A DNA stretch of 47,454 nt, from contig NZ_RZNB01000010.1 of the NCBI RefSeq assembly GCF_004078635.1, positions 1-47,454 of the forward strand, read 5' to 3'. Below, in pieces: positions 9,577 through 17,779 of this stretch. Source of the DNA: Labedella phragmitis (GTDB taxonomy: Bacteria > Actinomycetota > Actinomycetes > Actinomycetales > Microbacteriaceae). The position numbers were made by a program, and so were the translations under genes. Position 1 is the stretch's first letter. Each line of letters opens with the position of its first letter. The notes beneath the pieces were generated by a model that was not told where the DNA came from, ran no database searches, and saw only the letters and a list, made by a program, of their open reading frames with translations.

Positions 9577-11585
9577 CACACCGTGCCCTCCACGACGTCA
9601 CGGTCCGCGACCAGTGGATCCCGATGCCCGACGGCACCCGACTGCACGCGCGCATTTGGGCACCCGCCATCGATCGACCCGTGCCCGTGCTGCTCGAATA
9701 CCTGCCCTACCGCCTCGACGATTGGACGGCACCCCGCGACAGCGAACGTCACCCCTGGTACGCCGCCCGGGGCTACGCCTCCGTCCGCGTGGACATCCGT
9801 GGCACCGGTTCGTCGGACGGTCTCTTCGTCGATGAGTACTCGGCGGAGGAACTCGACGACGGGATCGCGATCATCGAGTGGTTGGCCGCCCAGCCATGGT
9901 CGACGGGCGCGGTCGGAGCGTTCGGCATCTCGTGGGGCGGATTCAACGCGCTGCAGCTCGCCGGCCGCGCCCCCGCGGCTCTCAAGGCGATCGTGACCGT
10001 GTGCTCGACCGACGACCGCTACGACAACGACGTGCACTACATCGGCGGCGCCGTGCTCGGGATCGACATGGCCGCGTGGGGCGGAACGATGTTCGCCTTC
10101 AATTCGCGGCCTCCGCGACCCGAGATCGTCGGGGCGGGCTGGGTCGAGCAGTGGCGCGATCGCCTCGAGCACGGCCGGCCGATGACCCCCGTGTGGCTCT
10201 CGCACCAGGAGCGCGACGACTACTGGCGGCACGGCAGCGTCTGCGAGGACTACGGCAGCATCCAGGCCGCCGTCCTCGCGGTCGGCGGGTGGGCCGACCC
10301 GTATCGCGACGCGGTGCTGAGGCTCGTCGAGAACCTCGACGCACCGGTGAAGGGCATCATCGGCCCGTGGTCGCACCAGTATCCGGATCGCGGACTCGCT
10401 CCCGGTCCCGGGATCGGTTTCCTGCAGGAGACCCTGCGGTGGTGGGACCGCTGGCTGCTCGACGACGCGAACGGCGTCGAGGACGAGCCGGCCCTCCGCG
10501 CTTGGATCAACGACTCGGAACCACCGGCGACCTACTACGCCGAGCGGACCGGCCGCTGGGTCGCGGCAGAGGCCTGGCCGTCGGCCGTCACGGAAACGCA
10601 CGTCGTCCCGCTCGCCGACACCATCGGGGGTGAACGCGGGCCGGTCGTCGTCCGGTCTCCGCAGAGCACGGGCCTCGATGCCGGACGGTTCTTCCCCTTC
10701 GGCAACGCCACCGATCTTCCGCCGGACCAGCGCGCCGAGGACGGACGTTCGGTGTGCTTCGACGTTCCCGTCGAGGAGCCGTTCGACGTTCTCGGTTCCG
10801 TCGCCGTGACGCTGGCCCTCACGAGCGACGTGCCGCACGCCCACGTCATCGTGCGATTGTGCGACGTCGCCCCGGACGGCAGCTCCACCCTCGTGACCCG
10901 TGGCGTCCTCAATCTCGACAAACGGCGCGGTCGCGAGCGTGCGGACGCCCTCGAACCGGGCGTCGAGGAGTCGGTCGCCGTGCCCCTCGTCTCCACGGGC
11001 CATCGGTTCCCGCCCGGCCATCGTCTGCGGATCGCGGTGTCGTCGGCGTACTGGCCGTGGGTCTGGCCGCATCCGGTCGAGGCGACCCTCACGCTCGCTC
11101 CGCAGCGCAGTTCCGTCTCCGTGCCCGTGTGGACGCGCTCGACCGACGACGGCGTGGTCTTCGAGCCTGCCGAACACGCCGAACCGCTGGCCATTCGCCG
11201 ACTACCTGCGCCCGCAGCGCTCCCTCAACGCAGCGTCTCGCACGATGTCGAGACGGGTGAATGGGTACTCGACGTCGATCCCGGTTATGGCGGCGGCCGC
11301 GCCTACCCGGACGGCCTCCTGTTCACGGAGGACAGCCGGGAGACCTATCGCATCGTCGACGGAGATCCCCTCTCGGCATCCGCGGAATCACGCTGGGCGA
11401 TCGGTCTCGAGAAGTCCGACTGGCGAGCGTGGCTCGAGACCACCTCACGAGTGACGGCCGACGCCGACACCTTCCGCATCATCAATACGGTGCGCGCCTG
11501 GGCGCGCGACGGAGGGCCGGACGCGGAGGTCGTGCTGGTCGCGGATCGCCGTTTCGACGACGTCGTGCCGAGGACGTCCGCGTGA
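9573..11585 (+). CDS. CocE/NonD-family (X-Pro dipeptidyl-peptidase-like) hydrolase
   Basis: A 670-aa serine hydrolase. The N-terminal alpha/beta-hydrolase domain shows RDQWIPMPDGTRLHARIW, VRVDIRGTGSSDG and the nucleophile elbow GISWGG. A likely catalytic His sits in GPWSHQYPDRG. The C-terminal part (about residues 390 onward) has the jelly-roll domain hallmarks FPPGHRLRIAVSSAYWPWVWP. The family cleaves acyl or X-Pro peptide bonds. I see no signal peptide, so it probably acts on imported peptides in the cytoplasm. Start at the ATG overlapping the ATPase stop, preceded by GGGAGAGC; an ATG 12 nt upstream is in frame but less well placed. Confidence 0.88.
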   Translation: MTHRALHDVTVRDQWIPMPDGTRLHARIWAPAIDRPVPVLLEYLPYRLDDWTAPRDSERHPWYAARGYASVRVDIRGTGSSDGLFVDEYSAEELDDGIAIIEWLAAQPWSTGAVGAFGISWGGFNALQLAGRAPAALKAIVTVCSTDDRYDNDVHYIGGAVLGIDMAAWGGTMFAFNSRPPRPEIVGAGWVEQWRDRLEHGRPMTPVWLSHQERDDYWRHGSVCEDYGSIQAAVLAVGGWADPYRDAVLRLVENLDAPVKGIIGPWSHQYPDRGLAPGPGIGFLQETLRWWDRWLLDDANGVEDEPALRAWINDSEPPATYYAERTGRWVAAEAWPSAVTETHVVPLADTIGGERGPVVVRSPQSTGLDAGRFFPFGNATDLPPDQRAEDGRSVCFDVPVEEPFDVLGSVAVTLALTSDVPHAHVIVRLCDVAPDGSSTLVTRGVLNLDKRRGRERADALEPGVEESVAVPLVSTGHRFPPGHRLRIAVSSAYWPWVWPHPVEATLTLAPQRSSVSVPVWTRSTDDGVVFEPAEHAEPLAIRRLPAPAALPQRSVSHDVETGEWVLDVDPGYGGGRAYPDGLLFTEDSRETYRIVDGDPLSASAESRWAIGLEKSDWRAWLETTSRVTADADTFRIINTVRAWARDGGPDAEVVLVADRRFDDVVPRTSA

Positions 11586-12217
11586 CGGGCACAGGCGACA
11601 CCGTCGGTTCCGGTTCGCAACGCCGGAAGCCCGAGATCCGCCGAGCGCTCATCATCGAGGCGGCGCGCGGCGTCATCCTGCGCGAGGGCCTCGGCGCCAC
11701 GCGTCTGCGCGACATCGCACTCGAGGCCGGCGTCTCGGTCGGCACCGTGACCTATCACTTCGAGAGCGTCGCCGAGATCCTCAACGAGGTGGTCGTCGTC
11801 GAGACTGCTCGCTTCTACTCGTCCATCATCGAAGCCGTCGACGCGGAACTGGACCCCGTCATCGGGGTGCGGATGCTCGTGGAACCGCTGTTCGACGACA
11901 CCGAGGCCGTCGGCGACCACTGGCGGCTGTGGTCGGACTATTGGACGGCCGTCGCCCGCAAACCGGCTGTCGCCGCTGAGTACGTGGCGCGTATCCGGGT
12001 GTGGGAGGCATGCCTCACCCGGACGCTGCGTCGAGGAGTCGAACAGGGGGTGTTCGCGGTGGACGACCCCTCTGGTCTCGCTCTCAAGCTCGCCGCCTAC
12101 AGCGACGGACTCGCGACGCAACTCTCGCAGCACGCGCCCGGTCTCACGCCGCGGATCGCCCTCGACTGGATGTGGCGCTTCATCCAACTGGAGACCGGCG
12201 CCCGCGTCGACGTGTGA
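11582..12217 (+). CDS. TetR-family repressor of the peptide operon
   Basis: A 211-aa TetR-type regulator. The N-terminal helix-turn-helix reads RRALIIEAARGVILREGLGATRLRDIALEAGVSVGTVTYHFESVAEIL, and the C-terminus is an all-helical ligand domain. It starts with GTG overlapping the hydrolase stop by 4 nt, so it is the last cistron of the six-gene operon and probably feeds back on the palindrome at 4323-4338. The inducer is unknown; a peptide or amino-acid derivative is plausible. Confidence 0.88.
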   Translation: MTGTGDTVGSGSQRRKPEIRRALIIEAARGVILREGLGATRLRDIALEAGVSVGTVTYHFESVAEILNEVVVVETARFYSSIIEAVDAELDPVIGVRMLVEPLFDDTEAVGDHWRLWSDYWTAVARKPAVAAEYVARIRVWEACLTRTLRRGVEQGVFAVDDPSGLALKLAAYSDGLATQLSQHAPGLTPRIALDWMWRFIQLETGARVDV

Positions 12218-12251
12218 GCGCGGATCGGTGGCAGCACGCAGGCCGTACCGG

Positions 12252-13289
12252 TCACACGAATCTCACCCAGTTCGCGCCGCGGCCCGTCTCCGCCTGCTGC
12301 AGCAACTGCAGGCGGTCGCCATCGGCGGCGTAGAGCGACACGGTCGTCGAGAGTTCACCCGCGACGACGATGTGCGCGCCGTCGGGGCTGACGGCGAAGC
12401 CGCGAGGCTGGGGTTCCGTGGCGACGAACTCTCCCGATGACCTGAGCGAACCGTCCGCCGCGAGGGCGGCGGAACTCAGCGTGGCCGCGGTGCGCTCGGA
12501 CGCCCAGATGCGGTGTCCGCCGTCGGCGAGCTGCAGGTCGGCACCCCAGATGAGGTGCTCCTCGCGCGGATCGGCACCGAATCGGCTCACGCTCAGTCCC
12601 TGCGTGGGATCGAACACGTCGGCACCGCCGTGGCGTTCGAGCGCGCCCGTCTCAGTGTCGCGCGCGTAGTGCAGCACCTGCCCGGTGAATTCGGTGTTCA
12701 CGTAGACCGCGTCGTCGGCCGCATTCAGCACGAGGTGGCGCGGACCGCTGCCCGTCGGCGCCTCGACCGCGGGCGGGTCGAGTGGAGTGAGAGCGGCGTC
12801 GGCGCCGAGCGCGTACTGCGCGATGAGGTCGGCTCCGAGCGAGACGAAGTAGGCAAAGCGGCCGTCGGCGCTCGGGAGCACGGAATGCAGGTTCGGGTAC
12901 TCGATGCGGGACACCGGCTCCCCCACCACTCCGTCCTCAACGATCGCGGTGATGCCGTAGCCGCCACCGTAGGAGGCGCCGAGAAGCACCGTGCCCGCGT
13001 GGGCCAGGGCGAGGTAGTTCATACCGCCGCCAGGCAGGTCTCGGCGGGAGACGACGGAGAGCGCGCCGCTCGAGCGATCGAGGCGCAGCGTCACGATGCC
13101 GGCCGACTCGCGCCCACCGCCCGGCTTGACCCCCGCATAGACGAGGTCTCGATCCGTGTCGACGACGAACGTCGACGTGCCAGCGAGATCGCCGGTCACC
13201 GCGAGACGCTCGAGGGAGTCGCCGACGAGACGGAAGGTGCTGATGCTGCCGTCGCCGGCGTTGGCGACGAGGACGAGGGAATCGGTCAT
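12252..13289 (-). CDS. Lactonase-family seven-bladed propeller protein (6-phosphogluconolactonase-like)
   Basis: A 345-aa protein of the Lactonase (PF10282) type. It starts MTDSLVLVANAGDGSISTFRL, has repeated blades such as GPRHLVLNAADDAVYVNTEFTGQVLHY, and ends QPRGFAVSPDGAHIVVAGE and NWVRFV. Family members include 6-phosphogluconolactonase and other sugar-lactone hydrolases. No signal peptide is visible, so it is cytoplasmic. It runs convergent to the TetR gene with a 34-nt gap. The upstream neighbour is a small remnant of a membrane protein gene. Confidence 0.85.
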   Translation of the reverse strand: MTDSLVLVANAGDGSISTFRLVGDSLERLAVTGDLAGTSTFVVDTDRDLVYAGVKPGGGRESAGIVTLRLDRSSGALSVVSRRDLPGGGMNYLALAHAGTVLLGASYGGGYGITAIVEDGVVGEPVSRIEYPNLHSVLPSADGRFAYFVSLGADLIAQYALGADAALTPLDPPAVEAPTGSGPRHLVLNAADDAVYVNTEFTGQVLHYARDTETGALERHGGADVFDPTQGLSVSRFGADPREEHLIWGADLQLADGGHRIWASERTAATLSSAALAADGSLRSSGEFVATEPQPRGFAVSPDGAHIVVAGELSTTVSLYAADGDRLQLLQQAETGRGANWVRFV

Positions 13290-13332
13290 GTCTCGATCGT
13301 AGACATCTCGCGGCCTGCTGCGCTGACCCTAG

Positions 13333-13396
13333 TCAGCCGAGCACGGCGTGCGCGATCGTGAAGATCAGCAGTCCGGCGAGTGCCCCGACGAACGCG
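13333..13396 (-). pseudogene. 3' remnant of a membrane-protein gene, possibly DUF445
   Basis: A minus-strand frame gives AADAFVGALAGLLIFTIAHAVLG and a TGA stop, with no start of its own. It looks like the last membrane helix of a longer protein. The GALAGLLIF ending resembles DUF445 C-termini, and a DUF445 5' part lies at 14251-14584 on the same strand. The two may therefore be the ends of one gene whose middle was replaced by 13397-14250. This is inference from a very short sequence. Confidence 0.4.
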
Positions 13397-13433
13397 TCAG
13401 CGGCCCCACCACCGCGGCTTCACGAGGAACGAA

Positions 13434-13476
13434 GAAGCGCGGGAGCCCAGGAACATCCTGTGCACTCCCGCGCTTC
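13434..13476 (-). terminator. 12-bp perfect hairpin after the 53-aa gene
   Basis: GAAGCGCGGGAG at 13434-13445 and its exact reverse complement at 13465-13476 are separated by 19 nt. The hairpin lies 6 nt beyond the stop of the small minus-strand gene. There is no strong T tract, as is usual in high-GC actinobacteria. Confidence 0.6.
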
Positions 13477-13481
13477 CCGAA

Positions 13482-13643
13482 TCACTCGATGGGCGCGGAG
13501 CTGGACCGTCGGATTTTTCGGACGATCGCCACGACCGCAGCCGTTATCGCGGCCACGAGGAGACTCGCGATCGTGACAGTCAGTGGAACGTTGAGTGCGA
13601 TTCCTTCGGTCACGTAGACGGGGTCGAAAGAGTTCGTGCTCAT
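13482..13643 (-). CDS. 53-aa single-pass membrane peptide
   Basis: Start at the ATG at 13643, preceded by a near-perfect Shine-Dalgarno AAAGGAGG. The frame gives a polar N-terminus (MSTNSFDPVYVTEG), one hydrophobic helix (about residues 17-42, with VTIASLLVAAITAAVVAIV) and a basic tail RKIRRSSS. That predicts a single-TM protein with its C-terminus inside. It lies 16 nt after the stop of the upstream partial gene and is probably cotranscribed with it. I do not recognise a family. A strong terminator follows. Confidence 0.7.
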   Translation of the reverse strand: MSTNSFDPVYVTEGIALNVPLTVTIASLLVAAITAAVVAIVRKIRRSSSAPIE

Positions 13644-13659
13644 CGCGCCCTCCTTTCGG

Positions 13660-14232
13660 TTACGGCATGGTCCAGATCGGCCGTGCCCTGTTCTCGCCGA
13701 CCTCAATGCTCAGGTACGTCGTCTGCGAGGAAACCGGCGTGGTTGCCGTTCCAGTGTATGTCGCTCCCGCGTTCGTCGACAGGCTCTCTCGAGCGACGAA
13801 CTGGGAGCGAGTCGGGGTGGTGCAACTGTACGGGTAAATGCACGTCTGACCCGGGTTCTTGGTGCTGCGCAATTGATCGTTGTTCCCTCCCTGAACAAGG
13901 GTGTAGCTCGCGTAGAAGAAGTTCGTGACGAGGCCACCACCGCCCCGAACCAGACAGTTGTCGGCGTTCGAGTATCCGGAGCCGCTGCTCACTGAGCAGG
14001 ACGTGATGTCGGCCATGGTGGTCATTTCGCCTGCGGGGGCCGCGACGGCGACGGTGCTCTGGATATCCGTGGGAGCCGCAACGACTCCGGGCGCGACCTG
14101 TAGATCCGCGATTCGCACGGAACCGTCCGCGAATGTTTCCGTCGTCCGCTCGAACACCCCGACGCGAGCCGTCTCGGTACTCACCGGTTCAGCTTTCGGC
14201 TGGAGGCTGAGCGGGACGACACCGCTCCACGT
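13660..14232 (-). CDS. C-terminal part of an unrecognised, probably exported protein
   Basis: A coding frame enters from the poly-C tract and ends at 13660. A GTG at 14184 could act as a start (MSTETARVGVF), but coding-looking sequence (SGVVPLSLQPKAEP) continues upstream to the homopolymer, so the true 5' end is probably missing. The protein is rich in Ser, Thr, Gly and aromatic residues and has four Cys (TSCSV, DNCLV, QTCIY, YSCTT) that could form two disulfides, as in a secreted beta-rich domain. It ends RARPIWTMP. No signal peptide is seen in the part present. Function unknown. Confidence 0.55.
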   Translation of the reverse strand, partial: TWSGVVPLSLQPKAEPVSTETARVGVFERTTETFADGSVRIADLQVAPGVVAAPTDIQSTVAVAAPAGEMTTMADITSCSVSSGSGYSNADNCLVRGGGGLVTNFFYASYTLVQGGNNDQLRSTKNPGQTCIYPYSCTTPTRSQFVARESLSTNAGATYTGTATTPVSSQTTYLSIEVGENRARPIWTMP

Positions 14233-14250
14233 CCCCCCCCCCCCCCCCCC
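14233..14250. repeat. 18-C homopolymer at a gene-gene junction
   Basis: Eighteen consecutive C on the plus strand (G on the coding strand). DUF445 coding sequence ends exactly here on one side and the unrelated partial gene begins on the other. This fits a collapsed or mis-joined assembly, for example from poly-G read artefacts. A real slippage-prone tract would be exceptional. See findings. Confidence 0.9.
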
Positions 14251-14584
14251 GCCGCAGGAACTGGGTCTCGACGAACTCGCCGAGGTTCCGGCCGATCTCG
14301 TCCTTGCGGTTCGGGATGATCGCCGTGTGCGGGATCGGGATGCCGAGCGGATGCCGGAACAGGGCGGTCACCGCGAACCAGTCGGCCAGCGCGCCGACCA
14401 TGCCGCCCTCGGCGAACGCACGGATGTAGACGAGCGGCGGGTACCGCTCCTGCAGCACAAATGCGATCACGAAGAGCACCGCCATGAACACCAGCGCGCC
14501 GAGCGCGACCCCCTTCATCACCCGCAGCCCCCGGCGGCGCTCCTGGTCGGCGGGGGTTAGGAGGTGGGTTGGGGTGTGCGCCAT
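14251..14584 (-). pseudogene. DUF445 (YjiN-like) membrane protein, 5' part only
   Basis: Start ATG at 14584, preceded by GAGG 8 nt away. The 111 codons encode the diagnostic DUF445 N-terminus: a TM helix VALGALVFMAVLFVIAFVL, then FAEGGMVGALADWFAVTALFRHPLG, IPIPHTAIIPNRKDEIGRNLGEFVETQFL. Family members are usually around 400 residues or more; here the frame runs into the poly-C tract and out-of-frame sequence. Either the gene is truncated or the assembly is wrong here. Role in the cell is not established for the family. Confidence 0.85.
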
Positions 14585-14688
14585 CCGGTCATCCTCGCAC
14601 GGGTCCGTTCGAACGCGAGCGTTCACCGTTCATGCTCGACCGGTCCCGTGACAACGGCCACCTTCCCGGGCGATTCGTCACGTCTGCG

Positions 14689-15486
14689 TCAGGCTCCGGC
14701 GCCGCCGTCAACGGGGAGGATTGCACCGGTGACCATCGAGGCGCGGTCACTAAGCAGCCACGCGGCGGCTTCTGCCACCTCACGAGGCTCGGCCATCCGT
14801 CCGAGCGGGGTGGCGGCGCTAATTGTCGCGATGATGCCGGGGCTGGCAGCCTCCCACTCCTGCATCATTTCGGTGTGCGTTCCGCCCGGCGTGAGCCCGT
14901 TGACGCGGATGCCGTCGGTGGCCCAGGTCGCGGCGGCGGTCTCGGTGATGCTGTTCAGCGCGCGCTTCATGGCTCCGTAGGCGGGCAGGTTGGGGTTCGC
15001 GCGACGACTGCCGATGCTGGAGGTGTTGACGATCGCGCCGCCGCCACTGCGGCGCATCAGCGCGGCCTCGGCGTTCATCGCCGTCCAGTGCGCGAGAAAG
15101 TTGACGGCGAACTGCTCGCTGATGTCCTCATCGGTCGTGGTGTCGAGGGGGCCGACCTGCTTTTGCGGGGTACCGGCGTTGTTGAAAGCGCCGTTCAGCC
15201 GTCCGTGGACCTGGTCAACGCGATCGATGGCGGCACGGATACTGGCCCGATCGGAGAGGTCGAGGGCGACGGCGTCTGCCATGCCGGCATTTGCGCGGAT
15301 CTCGGCCACGGTGCTGTCGAGAGCGGTGGTGTTGCGGGCGGCAAGCACGACGGCGGCGCCCTCTGCCGCGAACAGGTGGGCGGCGGCCTTTCCAATGCCC
15401 CGGCTGGCGCCGGTGATGAAGATGACCTTGTCGGTGAGGAGACCGACCGACGCGGTGCCGGTGGTATGAGTGGTGTTGGTAGACAT
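14689..15486 (-). CDS. SDR-family oxidoreductase
   Basis: A 265-aa classical short-chain dehydrogenase. The NAD(P)-binding motif TGASRGIG lies near residue 25; NNAG, the catalytic Ser region (IVNTSSIG), Y-x-x-x-K (YGAMK) and the C-terminal GAILPVDGGAGA are all present. The cofactor-binding loop AARN after strand 2 fits NADP. Start ATG at 15486. It is transcribed divergently from an MmyB-type regulator across a 10-bp-armed palindrome, so that regulator probably controls it. Substrate unknown. Confidence 0.9.
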   Translation of the reverse strand: MSTNTTHTTGTASVGLLTDKVIFITGASRGIGKAAAHLFAAEGAAVVLAARNTTALDSTVAEIRANAGMADAVALDLSDRASIRAAIDRVDQVHGRLNGAFNNAGTPQKQVGPLDTTTDEDISEQFAVNFLAHWTAMNAEAALMRRSGGGAIVNTSSIGSRRANPNLPAYGAMKRALNSITETAAATWATDGIRVNGLTPGGTHTEMMQEWEAASPGIIATISAATPLGRMAEPREVAEAAAWLLSDRASMVTGAILPVDGGAGA

Positions 15487-15500
15487 GCATTCAGCATCCC

Positions 15501-15524
15501 GTCTGCCTCCAACCGGAGGCAGAC
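15501..15524. promoter_or_regulatory. Palindromic operator between SDR and MmyB-type regulator
   Basis: GTCTGCCTCC (15501-15510) and GGAGGCAGAC (15515-15524) are perfect 10-bp arms around AACC. It lies 15 nt from the SDR start and 48 nt from the regulator start, the expected place for a site controlling both directions. Confidence 0.6.
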
Positions 15525-15571
15525 ACAGGCAGTACCACTATCCGTCGGCCCAGGACGTGCAGACTTGCGCT

Positions 15572-16417
15572 ATGAATCGGCACGAGCTCGGGGAGTTCCT
15601 TCGGAGCAGACGAGAACGCCTGCGGCCCGAGGACGTCGGTCTCTCGTCAGGGCCGCGACGACGCACACCCGGCCTGCGCCGGGAGGAGGTCGCCGTCCTT
15701 GCACACATCTCCACCGAGTACTACGTCAGGCTGGAGCAAGGCAGGGCGCCGAAGCCGTCAGGCGAGGTTCTGGCGGGGATCGCCGAAGCGCTGAGACTGA
15801 CCGACGGCGAGTCCGATCACCTCCACCTTCTCGCCGGCACCGCGCCGACTCGTACCCGCACACACCGGCGCGATGTCCGTCCGAGCATCCTCGCCCTCCT
15901 CGAACGGCTCCCGCAGACTGCCGCCTTCGTGATGTCGGCCTCCTTCGAGGTTCTCGCGTGGAACGACCTCGCCGCAGCTCTCATGGGGGACTTCGCCCAC
16001 ATCTCCGAGAAAGACCGAAATCTGGCCCGCCGAGCGTTCCTTGAATCGCGACGGGCCGGCACGGCGTCGGTCGGGAACTCTGAGTCCACGGAGTTCCGGC
16101 ACCACGTTGTCGCAGGTCTCCGAGCTGCTCTCGCCCGATACCCGTCGGACCCCGCCGTGACGAATCTCGTCGGCGAGCTCCGCCGCGCGAGCCCCGAATT
16201 CGCGGGGCTCTGGGAACGGCATGACGTGCAGCCCGCCGCGATGCTCACGAAGACTATCCGCCATCCCGCCATCGGCGACGTTACGGTCGATTGCGACATG
16301 CTCACGCTCACGGATCGCGACCAGCACCTTGTGCTCTACAGCGCGCCCCATGGGTCGCCCGCCGCGGAAGCCCTCTCACTCCTGAATGTGCTCGGCACCG
16401 ATGCCGAGATCGTGTGA
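15572..16417 (+). CDS. MmyB-type XRE-family transcriptional regulator
   Basis: A 281-aa regulator with an N-terminal HTH (ELGEFLRSRRERLRPEDVGL, then RRTPGLRREEVAVLAHISTEYYVRLEQGRAPKPS) and a C-terminal MmyB-like ligand domain (VLAWNDLAAALMGDF, VGELRRASPEFAGLWERHDV, LVLYSAPHGSPAAEALSLL). The RRTPGLRREEVA motif is the family hallmark. These proteins typically sit beside one SDR gene and control it, as here. The ATG at 15572 was chosen because the HTH begins directly after it. Confidence 0.9.
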   Translation: MNRHELGEFLRSRRERLRPEDVGLSSGPRRRTPGLRREEVAVLAHISTEYYVRLEQGRAPKPSGEVLAGIAEALRLTDGESDHLHLLAGTAPTRTRTHRRDVRPSILALLERLPQTAAFVMSASFEVLAWNDLAAALMGDFAHISEKDRNLARRAFLESRRAGTASVGNSESTEFRHHVVAGLRAALARYPSDPAVTNLVGELRRASPEFAGLWERHDVQPAAMLTKTIRHPAIGDVTVDCDMLTLTDRDQHLVLYSAPHGSPAAEALSLLNVLGTDAEIV

Positions 16418-16419
16418 TC

Positions 16420-16580
16420 CAGTCCACCCTGGAGCCGTCCGGATCGGAGAAGACGAACGTTTCAGATCCGGCGCTCGAGCTGGATGCCGACACGTGTCCC
16501 CGTCCTGCGCGGGAGTCGTCGAGGCGCAACCCGCGGTGCATACCGTGCTCCGACCCCGCATTTTTGACCTTGTTCACGTT
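16420..16580 (-). pseudogene. Remnant of a VOC/glyoxalase-like gene
   Basis: A minus-strand frame gives NKVKNAGSEHGMHRGLRLDDSRAG and then ETFVFSDPDGSRVDW. Both parts resemble the last third of VOC-family proteins (a GL-L-VDD strand followed by FSDPDGNxW), with material missing between and no start or N-terminal half. I treat it as a decayed fragment. The following 16581-16759 holds nothing I can assign. Confidence 0.4.
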
Positions 16581-16759
16581 CCCGAGATCAATCCGGACGA
16601 TATGACAAGAAAGCCGATCAAAAGAACGCTGGACCGGGATAACGCCGGGGAAGAGGCGTAAGAGCGCATCGCATCGGTCGGCACCCTTCAGACCCGGATA
16701 GCACGTTCTGGAGCAGACGGTCCGGGAGGTGATTGGCCGGTGGGCGAACGACGATCCAT

Positions 16760-17767
16760 TTATCGTTCGGCAGCGATGAAGTCCCAGATCTCCGTCGGCG
16801 CATCCACGTCGAATGTGCTCGCCCCGAAAATGCGCCCGAAGCCTTGAATCCTGGTTGGGACGACATGGCCACCGCCTTCGATGATGTACTGACGAACCGG
16901 GGCCTTGCCGGGTTCCCTGAAGTCAACGACAGACACAGACGTCTCCCCGGATTCATCACGGTGCGCCAAGGCGTGGGTTGATGCTTCCGCTGAGATGCCG
17001 TTGGATCGCACAAAAGCCTGGGTGGTCTCTGCCGCGGAGACCACGTTGCCTCGCGGGGAGAATCCGAAGATCGTCACCGGACCTCCTTCGAAAGGCGAGA
17101 TAGGGTCTGCCGTCCCAGACATCACCACAGTAGGAACGTCGGAACCCACGTCCGAGCAGAGATTGTTGTCCGCAGTGGGAATATTGGCTGAGATAAGCGC
17201 CAAGCCGCGCAACCTCTCCGGCGCTTCTGAGGCAAGCCGGAGGGCCATCTACCCGCCGTTGGAATAGCCAACGGCGAAGTAGCGGTCGGCAGACGTCCCG
17301 TAGCGGTCAGACATTTCCGCCACGATGTCGTTGATGAATCTGACGTCACTCACATTCTCTTGGCGCGCGGGTGTTGCCGCGAGTTCTCGGCAGTCGTTCC
17401 AACCCTGCCCGTACCCGTCCGGATAGACGACGACGAATCCGCGGGCGTCTGCGAGCTGATCGAACTCGAAGCCCGTAGCAGTCCGGATGGTCTCGCCACT
17501 CTGGAACGATCCGTGAAGAACCACCAATACAGGCGCATCGTCCGGCACATCAGCTGGCACGTAGGAGAGATAGGTGCGCGACATTCCGTCCACTTGGAGC
17601 GCCTCGTGACCGAGTGACCCAGACAGAGCGGGCTCGGCCACCGAGGGCGCGGGTACCAGATAGAGGTATGCGCCACCGATGAGGGCGACCCCTGCGACGA
17701 GAACGCTCGCCACTGCGAGTAGGGCCCGGCGCAGCCACGGGCGTCGTGAGGATCTGGGCTTGGTCAT
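16760..17767 (-). pseudogene. Membrane-anchored alpha/beta-hydrolase (LpqC/PHB-depolymerase-like) broken by an in-frame amber stop
   Basis: Read through, this is a 335-residue esterase: an N-terminal anchor (WLRRALLAVASVLVAGVALIGG), VLVVLHGSFQSGE, GFVVVYPDGYGQGWNDC, the nucleophile motif GYSNGG, then MALRLASEAPERLRGLALIS, SGTADPISPF (likely Asp) and EGGGHVVP (likely His). The codon directly after GYSNGG is TAG (17249-17251), followed in the same frame by ATG GCC. Homologues usually have Gln or Met here, so one C-to-T change of CAG would explain it. A truncated product would lack the Asp and His. No other defect is visible, so the mutation is recent, or is a sequencing error. Confidence 0.8.
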
Positions 17768-17779
17768 GAATCGCCGGTT

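Noticed and set aside
7492-9579. 695-codon minus-strand frame opposite the double ATPase
   Set aside because: Mirror frame of the ATPase; composition dominated by Glu, Arg, Asp and Gly without any fold signature.
9423-11177. 584-codon minus-strand frame opposite the CocE-type hydrolase
   Set aside because: Antisense shadow with no recognisable motif.
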